From NCBI GenBank assembly GCA_947074245.1, contig CAMTOW010000032.1:1-10885 (forward strand): a stretch of DNA of 10,885 bases, given 5' to 3'. Below the pieces are notes generated by a model. It searched no databases, was not told the DNA's origin, and worked only from the letters and a program-made list of their open reading frames with translations. How positions within the stretch are numbered: the stretch's first letter is position 1; each line of letters starts with the position of its first letter. This document shows positions 1-5,420 of the stretch, piece by piece. This stretch comes from an uncultured Bacteroidales bacterium (lineage in GTDB: Bacteria; Bacteroidota; Bacteroidia; Bacteroidales; JAUNSR01). Both the position numbers and the translations under genes were made by a program.

Positions 1-855
1 GTCGAGATCTCTCCCGATCCACAGTTTACCATGCGTATCCTGCGCGATTGATCTCACCATGTTGTTGGACGGTTGTTTCAGAATCTTATCGGCAAGTTCT
101 TTCTTCCATTCTTTCCGGTGCGGATCATAAATCCAAAGTCCGAGCGGACCATAGATCCAGATATCCTTGTCTTTGTCGACGAATGCATTGAAATATTCGT
201 GAATATGATCGCCCAACTGCTCGGAAATATCCGTCAATTGCCATTCGATCCGGGTATTGTCGTGATTCAGGCAAACGATATTGCCGGTATTGTACAGCAA
301 AAGCATTCCCTCGTCACATTCGGTCATGTTTACGATCTGTCCTTCAGGCAGTTTGTGGTAGTAGTAGTTCTGAGTCGTCAGCGCGCTGTCGTGCGCATTG
401 ACGCGGAAAACCCCTTTCGAGTCGAGATAAAACCAAAAATTATTCGTTTTATCGATCCGGACCAGTTCGGGCTTGCCCTCGATTCCGAAACGCAGCATCC
501 GGTTCAGGATATCCCGGTCGAACGATTCCGTTACCGGATCATATACACAATAATCGGCACCGGTACGAATCCACAACAGCTTATCTCCCGCTTCCTGAAC
601 ATCGTAGATATAGTTGTCGGGCAACGGCCCTTTCTCGTAGGTATAACTACGGAATACGGTCACTTGATTGCCGTCATATCGATTCAAGCCCGATGCGGTG
701 GAGATCCACATGTATCCTTCGGAATCTTTGAAGATATGGTTGATTTGATTATTGGAAAGCCCATCCTTCACCTCCAAATGACGAAATTTCAAATCGTTGG
801 CTCGAATGGTACAGAATAAGCATAATAGGATTAGTAAAACCCCTGTTTTTTTCAT
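1..855 (-). CDS. Hybrid two-component system (HTCS) sensor/regulator, N-terminal part
   Basis: The reading frame starts at ATG 855-853 and stays open for 285 codons to the window edge, so only the start of the protein is present. Residues 1-19 form a signal peptide (MKKTG then a Leu/Ile/Cys-rich core). Residues 31-62 carry the hallmark first blade of the HTCS periplasmic beta-propeller: GLSNNQ, an I-x-x-I-F-K-D-S-E-G-Y-M-W-I stretch, then SGLNRYDG. Further blade-like WI/WFY and D-x-x-G-x-L-W-I motifs occur near residues 93-97, 140-144, 230-243 and 273-282. Full HTCS proteins of Bacteroidales are usually about 1300-1400 aa and continue with a membrane segment, histidine kinase, receiver and AraC-type DNA-binding domain, all expected beyond position 1. 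By family knowledge, the propeller binds an oligosaccharide in the periplasm and the protein activates the neighbouring PUL. A GTG lies in frame six codons upstream (873-871), but the ATG directly precedes the Lys-rich n-region and is preferred. The ligand cannot be read from this part. Confidence 0.9.
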   Translation of the reverse strand, partial: MKKTGVLLILLCLFCTIRANDLKFRHLEVKDGLSNNQINHIFKDSEGYMWISTASGLNRYDGNQVTVFRSYTYEKGPLPDNYIYDVQEAGDKLLWIRTGADYCVYDPVTESFDRDILNRMLRFGIEGKPELVRIDKTNNFWFYLDSKGVFRVNAHDSALTTQNYYYHKLPEGQIVNMTECDEGMLLLYNTGNIVCLNHDNTRIEWQLTDISEQLGDHIHEYFNAFVDKDKDIWIYGPLGLWIYDPHRKEWKKELADKILKQPSNNMVRSIAQDTHGKLWIGRDLD

Positions 856-989
856 AAGTGGAATCGTTTTCACGGCAAGTCGTTGACTGTGATGTTAAAT
901 ATGGTATCGTTTGTAAAGCAAATTAAAAAATAAAAATTTACTTTTTTATTCAATCCGACAATTAAATAAAGACAGATTATACAAATCGT

Positions 990-1014
990 CATGGAAATTC
1001 GACATATTTCCATG
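990..1014. promoter_or_regulatory. Perfect 9-bp inverted repeat upstream of the HTCS gene
   Basis: CATGGAAAT (990-998) and ATTTCCATG (1006-1014) are perfect inverted copies with a 7-nt spacer (TCGACAT), about 135 bases upstream of the HTCS start. No T-run follows on either strand, so a terminator is unlikely. The symmetry suggests an operator for a dimeric regulator or an RNA hairpin in a leader. Which protein would bind it is unknown. Confidence 0.5.
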
Positions 1015-1106
1015 CAATGAAAAAATTCGGTTGCGCCTGCCTAAATCCGATCCGGCGCCTGACAGGAACAATAACCCCGGTTGGGAAAACTCGGTTTATA
1101 CGGCTT

Positions 1107-1162
1107 TAAACGATTCTTAAAAGCAGGATAAACGATCGTTCGCACGCCTGTAAACGACCGTT
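1107..1162. repeat. Three 12-bp direct repeats with a 22-bp period
   Basis: TAAACGATTCTT (1107-1118), TAAACGATCGTT (1129-1140) and TAAACGACCGTT (1151-1162) start exactly 22 bases apart. TAAACGA is identical in all three, and the intervening 10 bases are unrelated. Read on the transcribed minus strand the shared core is TCGTTTA. A period of about two helical turns places the copies on one DNA face, as expected for sites of AraC-type regulators, the DNA-binding family found at the C-terminus of HTCS proteins. They lie 250-310 bases upstream of the HTCS start. A binding role is inferred. Confidence 0.6.
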
Positions 1163-1254
1163 AGAGGTCGAGAAAAAGAAACGAGCCCAAAGCCTATTCT
1201 GAAAAGCATAGGCAGGAAAACCGACCTTTTCAGCCGGTCGGCTCCAAAACGCGA

Positions 1255-1284
1255 AAAGAGCCGTTTTTCACAAAACGGCTCTTT
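1255..1284 (-). terminator. Rho-independent-like terminator at the end of the PUL operon
   Basis: A perfect 13-bp stem (AAAGAGCCGTTTT at 1255-1267 with AAAACGGCTCTTT at 1272-1284) closes on a 4-nt loop. It lies 67 bases past the GH5 stop codon. Read on the minus strand, the GC part of the 3' arm runs into TTTT and, after CGCG, a second TTTT. On the plus strand it is followed by TTT-CCCC-TTTT, so it could act in both directions, but no plus-strand gene reaches it. The T-runs are short, so efficiency is uncertain. Confidence 0.75.
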
Positions 1285-1351
1285 CCCCTTTTAACATGTA
1301 TAAATAAATTATACCCCACTAGAAAAAATCACTTAATCACAATATCCTGTC

Positions 1352-3088
1352 TTAAAATGGATACGATCCGGCTCCGGCACCATCCATGATCGCCTGAAGC
1401 AACTGCTGATCGGCAGCCATATCGTTGTTTCTGTCGAACAGAGACATGTTACCGATACCATTGTCCCAATAGAAAGGAATCAATCCGTAGTTTTTAGCTT
1501 GACGGGTGACGTAGTTCATAAAGTATGCACGCGATTCATCATGCACCTGCTGCATCACCGGATCGTTCAATACGCGCGCTACGGCGCTGTATTCACCCAG
1601 AATAACCGGGATGTTCCGATCGACGAAAAGAGTTTTCATCTTCTCAAACTGCTGATCGACATAAGCTTCGTTGTAATCGGCAGTCCAGCGGTTGGCATAT
1701 TCGCCGGTAGCATATTTCGCATAGTCATCTCCCCAGAAGTATTGCATCTTTTCCCATACGCTGTCACCGTCTTTTTCCAAAATACAGAACAACCACGGAG
1801 AGTAATAATGCACTTCCATCATCATACGGTTTGGTGTCTCATCGACCGGAAGATCCATCAACTCGAAGGTCTTATCGACATCCGTAGCAGGACCCTGAAC
1901 GATCAGATTTCGGTAAACGTTCTTGCCACCCGTAGCGCGCACCGCGTTGATGAAAGTCTGTTCGTACGATTTCAATACAGCCATCTGAGCCGCATTGTCA
2001 ACATTCGGTTCGTTACAACCGGCAAAAATCAGGTGTTCGTCGAAATCGCGGAAGTAAGATGCGATCTGAGTCCAAAGCGCATGTTGTTTGACATTTACGC
2101 TTTCCTGTTTATCGGCCGTGCAATGCTCTTCCAGCCATCCGCCATCCCAATGGATGTTGATGATGGCATACATATCATTGTCCACACAATAGTTCACCAC
2201 CTCTTTTACACGGGCAAGCCAGCTGCCTTTGATCGTATAGGTATCGGCGTTTTCCAGATAGCTGTCCCACGCGCACGGAATACGTACGGCATTGAAACCT
2301 GCCGCCTTCACTCCGTCGATCATCGCTTTGGTCGTGCGCGGATTGCCCCACATCACTTCGCTACCCGGCACTTCGAGTGAGTTACCCAGATTCCATCCGG
2401 CAAAGATCTTTTTAGCCAATTGAGTGGCATCGCTCTCCATACCCGTCTTATCGGGTTGCGGAACCTCTGCCAGTCCGGTCTGACTGACTGTCACCGTTTC
2501 CGACAGGTCTGCCATCGTAAACGTGATCGTTCCGCTACGTCCCTCATACATCGGATTGCTGTCGATACGGAACTGCTCAACCCGTTCGGTAACAGCTTTC
2601 GAAGCGACCGAATGAATCCAGCCTTCCTGATCGATCTTGAACGCATATTCGCCCGATGTGGTCATCTCTACCGTCAGGATATCTCCGTCGGAACTTACGG
2701 CAAACTGCGTATTCTTCACCAGAAAGTGAGTGGCAGCGGCTTGAACGATCCGTACTTCCTGACTCAACGAGCCGGAATGAAGCGTAATGCTTCCGATTCG
2801 CTCGTCGGTATCCGGATTGGCTCCGATCTCAATGGCATATTTCTTTGTCTTATCCGAAGTGGAAGCATCTTCCGATACTTTGATCCACTCTTGCCCCATC
2901 GTGATGGTAAGCGCGCCCGAAGCTTGTACATAAAGCGTTTCGGTAGCTCCGGCTTTCGGAAAACTGAACGTTTCCTTATTGACGCGGATACTTTCGGATA
3001 CCACCTCTTTATTGTCGCTACAACAGGTCAGTATGAAGCACAAAGCAAACATCAGAAGCAAGCTTTGGCTGATTTTATGTCTTATCAT
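1352..3088 (-). CDS. BACON-BACON-GH5 surface endo-beta-glycanase lipoprotein
   Basis: This 578-aa lipoprotein is the only glycoside hydrolase visible in the locus. The signal peptide (residues 1-22) ends in a lipobox ILTC-C with Cys23 followed by SDNKE, acidic residues typical of surface-exposed Bacteroidota lipoproteins. Two BACON-type beta-sandwich domains follow (about 31-117 and 119-205), each ending in a V-x-Q strand. The GH5 TIM barrel spans about 218-570: GWNLGNSLE (231-239), VRIP with Arg269, NIHWD (311-315), the acid/base Glu360 in CNEPN, HYY (427-429), the nucleophile Glu499 in LGEY, and Trp541. Both catalytic Glu residues are present, so it should be active. GH5 retaining enzymes cut internal beta-1,4 bonds in cellulose, xyloglucan, mixed-linkage glucan or mannan. 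BACON plus GH5 recalls the Bacteroides ovatus xyloglucanase BoGH5A, but I cannot fix subfamily or substrate by eye. An ATG at 3148 would extend the protein by 20 residues, but ATG 3088 begins directly with the signal peptide and the extension overlaps inverted repeats. Confidence 0.92.
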   Translation of the reverse strand: MIRHKISQSLLLMFALCFILTCCSDNKEVVSESIRVNKETFSFPKAGATETLYVQASGALTITMGQEWIKVSEDASTSDKTKKYAIEIGANPDTDERIGSITLHSGSLSQEVRIVQAAATHFLVKNTQFAVSSDGDILTVEMTTSGEYAFKIDQEGWIHSVASKAVTERVEQFRIDSNPMYEGRSGTITFTMADLSETVTVSQTGLAEVPQPDKTGMESDATQLAKKIFAGWNLGNSLEVPGSEVMWGNPRTTKAMIDGVKAAGFNAVRIPCAWDSYLENADTYTIKGSWLARVKEVVNYCVDNDMYAIINIHWDGGWLEEHCTADKQESVNVKQHALWTQIASYFRDFDEHLIFAGCNEPNVDNAAQMAVLKSYEQTFINAVRATGGKNVYRNLIVQGPATDVDKTFELMDLPVDETPNRMMMEVHYYSPWLFCILEKDGDSVWEKMQYFWGDDYAKYATGEYANRWTADYNEAYVDQQFEKMKTLFVDRNIPVILGEYSAVARVLNDPVMQQVHDESRAYFMNYVTRQAKNYGLIPFYWDNGIGNMSLFDRNNDMAADQQLLQAIMDGAGAGSYPF

Positions 3089-3112
3089 TTTAATATCATC
3101 TTTAATTGTTCC

Positions 3113-3130
3113 TATCTGAAATATCAGATA
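3113..3130 (-). promoter_or_regulatory. Small dyad just upstream of the GH5 start
   Basis: TATCTGA (3113-3119) and TCAGATA (3124-3130) are perfect 7-bp inverted copies around a 4-nt spacer, 24 bases upstream of the chosen GH5 ATG. It is A/T-rich and has no T-tail. It may be an operator or a small hairpin affecting GH5 translation. Function is unknown. Confidence 0.4.
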
Positions 3131-3157
3131 ATAAGTTTCATCTCCCAATGGCGAGCA

Positions 3158-3203
3158 TACGGTAAAAGAGACTCATCCTGGCGATGAAAACTCTTTTACC
3201 GTA
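3158..3203 (-). promoter_or_regulatory. Large intercistronic hairpin in the GH5 leader
   Basis: TACGGTAAAAGAG (3158-3170) pairs perfectly with CTCTTTTACCGTA (3191-3203). Inside the loop a second 5-bp stem, TCATC (3173-3177) with GATGA (3183-3187), extends the structure across small bulges. It starts 10 bases after the stop codon of the preceding lipoprotein gene and ends about 70 bases before the GH5 start. No T-run follows, so it looks less like a terminator than an RNA processing, stabilising or attenuation element. Confidence 0.6.
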
Positions 3204-3213
3204 TCTCGGCCTA

Positions 3214-3762
3214 TTAAATTTCGGTAGTTATCGAATGGATCTCTATCTTAACCTGTTCGGGATCAATCAGGTCTTTCCAGATATTATACAACTCCACACA
3301 CCAGACTACGGCACCTTTGCCCGGAGCGTCCAGATCGACATATACGTTGTACGTACCGTCGCCCGTAACATTGGAAGTACCTCGGCCGCCACCCCAATAG
3401 CTCGGATACCAATCGAATGCGGCATACGAAATATCACTCGTATAAGCACCGTCTGCATCGGGTTTCAAATTACCGTCGATGCCCGAAACCGAGAAGTTGA
3501 TCGACATACGACCGTTGAAATCGACTGCACTCAGATTGACACCCGGATCATTCTTGGTATCTCCATACTCGTTGTATATCTCCAAACGACCGTTCACTTC
3601 GTCGCCGTCTTTGTTCAGGAAGATCAACTTGCTGTTATCAACCGGCACATCGGTGATCCAGTCCAGCGGGCGATCCAGTTCGATGGATACGATTTCCGCT
3701 TTCACGGCACTCAGGTCTGCGATATCGGCAATGAAATTGTCCATGATGTCGATACAGAACAC
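3214..3762 (-). CDS. C-terminal fragment of the interrupted lipoprotein
   Basis: These 182 codons continue the same frame as the upstream gene. A gene caller could begin here at GTG 3762, but I see no signal peptide and the N-terminus lies inside a beta-sandwich repeat. The in-frame sequence actually extends back to the TAG at 3891 with 42 further codons (beginning AANGWWPSYWG). It holds the end of repeat one and all of repeat two, including NSK at 575-577, IYNEYG at 594-599 and WYPSYWG at 650-656 of the full-length numbering. Without a start and export signal it is unlikely to be a separate functional protein; it is best read as the severed C-terminus of the gene starting at 5358. Confidence 0.6.
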   Translation of the reverse strand: MFCIDIMDNFIADIADLSAVKAEIVSIELDRPLDWITDVPVDNSKLIFLNKDGDEVNGRLEIYNEYGDTKNDPGVNLSAVDFNGRMSINFSVSGIDGNLKPDADGAYTSDISYAAFDWYPSYWGGGRGTSNVTGDGTYNVYVDLDAPGKGAVVWCVELYNIWKDLIDPEQVKIEIHSITTEI

Positions 3763-4098
3763 AAGAGCTCCGGTGGAGGTGTTGCCTCCGGTTTCGCACC
3801 ATACGGTATATTCTCCGTCACCGTTGATCTCACAATCGTATTTGGCGTTTCCATCTCCCCAATAAGAGGGCCACCAGCCGTTTGCCGCCTATTGCAGGCC
3901 GGCACGGTATTTGCCGTTGGCATCCTCCTTGAAGTTCAGACCGCTCAAACGGAATTTGATGACACAGTTCTGAGAGAACTCCAGTTTGTCGATATTGATC
4001 GACGGATTCTCTTTCGAACCGCCATATTCGTTATACATCTCGATACGGAATTTACCGCTGCCCTCTTCGAGTTCGCCGTAAAGCAATTTGCTGTTATC
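3217..4098 (-). repeat. Two tandem protein repeats at the C-terminus of the interrupted lipoprotein
   Basis: Repeat one covers 4098-3640 and repeat two 3639-3217. Shared landmarks in order are DNSKL, then R-(I/L)-E-(M/I)-YNEYG, N-P-(S/G)-(I/V)-N, a hydrophobic strand with (L/V)SG, D-A-(N/D)-G-(K/A)-Y, PSYWG, GDG-x-Y, and a final strand pair ending in a VKAEI or VKIEI pattern. The aromatic WxPSYW patch is a plausible carbohydrate platform. Identity at DNA level is only local (for example TTGCTGTTATC, plus-strand reading, occurs in both), so this is an old duplication. Confidence 0.7.
3889..3891 (-). other. In-frame amber codon (TAG) replacing an expected Tyr codon
   Basis: The minus-strand codons here read CTG CAA TAG GCG GCA. 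The equivalent site in the second repeat (3426-3424) is TAT, in the context ATT TCG TAT GCC GCA. One base change (TAT or TAC to TAG) explains the stop. Other stop codons in the window are TAA or TGA, so this is the only TAG stop. Confidence 0.8.
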
Positions 4099-5358
4099 AC
4101 AAACGACCGACGCGATATCCGGTTTCTTAACGGGACGGATCGACAGGCCTTCGTAGCGTAAAGCGGTGCCCCATGCCAAATCGTTGGCTGAAAAGCCAAG
4201 CGAATAGGCGTAAGTCGGAGTTGAAGCTTCGATGCTTCCGCTCCAGTAAGCGCCGGCCGTTCCGCTCTGTGCGGTTTCATATCCTACGCGTGAACCGGCA
4301 GCCGGAAGGAAAATGCTGTTTCCGTTGGAAGCAGTGAAACGATAACCGTTTACCCCGTTTACCGAAGTCCACTCTTTCTTGCAATTATCGGTCAACTCAC
4401 GGATTTCGGCGAACGACGGCATACGTCCGATGCCGGCATTGGTACAGATATCGAATTCCGTTTCATGAATATCGTTCTCATGACCGTATTGCTCGGTGTC
4501 GAGCGAAGTATAAAGCCCGCTGATATCACCCCAACCGTATAAACCGCCCAACTCTTCGGTGGAGGTCGCACCCAGGTTGCAGTTCGCCCATTCGACGCTC
4601 AACCCCAGATCGACGAACTGAGTCTCCATCTGCGCCGTGGTGAACTCTTTCATCTCACCATAAGAATCGTTGCCCGGAAGTTTCATGTAGGCCATATAGT
4701 AATACGTTGTCCCCGGAATCAACGTATTCACCGATACGTTGTAAGAGTTGCCCGTGCTGACACCGGCGAACTGTTTTCCGTTTCGAATCGCTTCCTCATC
4801 TTTGGTCGTGGACAGAACCACTCCGTAAGCCAGAGAACTGCTCGATGATTCAATCAGATCGGATACGCCGTTTAACGTACCGCCCAGCATCACCGAAACC
4901 GGAGTAACGGTAGCCGCGTCGGCAGTGGCGATCTGAGCATCGGTCGTCGTAAAGCTTTTTACATTGCCGTAGTAGGAAAGTTTATCCTGAAGCGTCACGA
5001 AAGAACAATAGTAATAAGTCACCCCTTTCGTCAGGCCGCTCAGTTCTACGGTAAAGTTGCCGTTCTCGTCGGGAGTTACGGCTACTTTTGTACCCGACGT
5101 CTGAGGATTCTCTTTGGTCGAATAGTAAATACCCGTGGAGTATGCCGAAGCAGCCTGACCTTTCAGGTCACTGACAGAACCGGTAATGGTCGCCGAAACG
5201 GCCGTTACGGTTGCATCGCCCGTCACCACGGAAGAAACAATTTGATCGGTATGGATGGTGTAGTTATCCTCGTCGCTACAAGAAGAGAATAACATTCCGG
5301 CAGAAACCAAAACCACACCCGCTAGTATTTTTGAATTCATATTATTCGGTTTTTTCAT
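3889..5358 (-). CDS. N-terminal product of the interrupted lipoprotein (FN3-FN3-FISUMP)
   Basis: If the TAG at 3891-3889 terminates, translation gives a 489-aa lipoprotein with Cys27 as lipidation site. It keeps both fibronectin-III-like domains and the whole FISUMP-like domain: VDLGLSVEWANCNLGA at 249-264, RMPSFAEIREL at 312-322, GVNGYRFTASNGNSIFLPA at 335-353, YWSG at 371-374 and GLSIRPV at 404-410. It stops about halfway through the first C-terminal repeat, so that domain would probably misfold. In known proteins FISUMP-like domains have no assigned chemistry and resemble C-type-lectin-like folds. The product could still be exported, but the predicted ligand-binding end is gone. The start follows a 62-nt gap containing a hairpin. 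Confidence 0.75.
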   Translation of the reverse strand: MKKPNNMNSKILAGVVLVSAGMLFSSCSDEDNYTIHTDQIVSSVVTGDATVTAVSATITGSVSDLKGQAASAYSTGIYYSTKENPQTSGTKVAVTPDENGNFTVELSGLTKGVTYYYCSFVTLQDKLSYYGNVKSFTTTDAQIATADAATVTPVSVMLGGTLNGVSDLIESSSSSLAYGVVLSTTKDEEAIRNGKQFAGVSTGNSYNVSVNTLIPGTTYYYMAYMKLPGNDSYGEMKEFTTAQMETQFVDLGLSVEWANCNLGATSTEELGGLYGWGDISGLYTSLDTEQYGHENDIHETEFDICTNAGIGRMPSFAEIRELTDNCKKEWTSVNGVNGYRFTASNGNSIFLPAAGSRVGYETAQSGTAGAYWSGSIEASTPTYAYSLGFSANDLAWGTALRYEGLSIRPVKKPDIASVVCDNSKLLYGELEEGSGKFRIEMYNEYGGSKENPSINIDKLEFSQNCVIKFRLSGLNFKEDANGKYRAGLQ

Positions 5359-5368
5359 GTTTAGAATG

Positions 5369-5405
5369 GACCGGAAACGCTTTCAGCGAAAGATCGCTTC
5401 CGGTC
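5369..5405 (-). promoter_or_regulatory. Intercistronic hairpin upstream of the interrupted lipoprotein gene
   Basis: GACCGGAA (5369-5376) and TTCCGGTC (5398-5405) form a perfect 8-bp stem enclosing alternative small stems (CTTTC/GAAAG at 5380-5384 and 5388-5392, or AGCGA/TCGCT at 5385-5389 and 5394-5398). It fills most of the 62-nt gap between two operon genes and ends 10 bases before the start codon. No T-run follows, so processing, mRNA stability or translation control is more likely than termination. Confidence 0.5.
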
Positions 5406-5420
5406 TGTAAAACTTATATC

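Larger units (their letters stand above)
856..1351. other. Intergenic region between the GH5 gene and the HTCS gene
   Basis: This 496-base gap holds no supportable gene. In the direction of transcription it contains a terminator-like hairpin (1284-1255), a smaller dyad with arms CCGACC/GGTCGG at 1221-1226 and 1236-1241, three direct repeats (1162-1107), a perfect inverted repeat (1014-990), and an A/T-rich stretch at about 920-970 before the HTCS start. The layout fits the 3' end of the PUL operon followed by the regulator's own promoter region. A Bacteroides-type -7 box (TAnnTTTG) is only approximated, by TTAATTTG read on the minus strand at 926-919, so I do not call a promoter. Confidence 0.6.
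3214..5358 (-). pseudogene. Multidomain surface glycan-binding lipoprotein interrupted by an in-frame TAG
   Basis: One continuous frame of 715 codons runs from ATG 5358 to TAA 3216-3214, broken only by TAG at 3891-3889 (codon 490). No frameshift is needed and no other stop occurs in the 675 bases after it. In the full protein, residues 1-26 are a signal peptide with lipidated Cys27 (FSSC, then SDED). Two fibronectin-III-like domains follow (about 40-138 and 141-241, each ending in SFTT or EFTT), then a FISUMP-like domain (about 247-411), then two tandem repeats (421-573 and 574-714). The repeats align well, and the TAG falls opposite Tyr645 (TAT) of repeat two, both followed by AA and then WxPSYWG. 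The simplest reading is a recent TAC or TAT to TAG nonsense change. Alternatives are a sequencing error or amber readthrough. The position between SusD and GH5 suggests an accessory surface glycan-binding role; the family is not named with certainty. Confidence 0.8.

Noticed and set aside
73..819. Long plus-strand open frame of 248 codons
   Set aside because: It lies opposite the HTCS reading frame, which has a signal peptide and clear propeller motifs. The plus-strand translation matches no recognisable family.
919..926. Possible Bacteroides -7 box for the HTCS promoter (TTAATTTG on the minus strand)
   Set aside because: It departs from TAnnTTTG at a key position, lies in an A/T-rich tract where chance matches are common, and has no -33 TTTG at proper distance.
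3089..3148. GH5 start at ATG 3148
   Set aside because: It would put 20 polar residues before a complete lipoprotein signal peptide. The extra stretch overlaps inverted repeats typical of a leader.
1499..3187. Two long plus-strand open frames (1499-2380 and 2420-3187)
   Set aside because: They are antisense to the GH5 gene, whose catalytic motifs are intact. Their translations are rich in Arg, His and Ile with no domain pattern, as expected of shadow frames.
3763..3888. Frameshift as the cause of the broken lipoprotein
   Set aside because: Translation in the same frame on both sides of the TAG is continuous and matches the internal repeat without any insertion or deletion at the break. A single substitution is enough.
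3184..4161. Plus-strand open frame of 325 codons across the interrupted lipoprotein
   Set aside because: It is opposite a frame with clear tandem repeats on the minus strand. The plus-strand product shows no signal peptide or family motif, so it does not explain the TAG.
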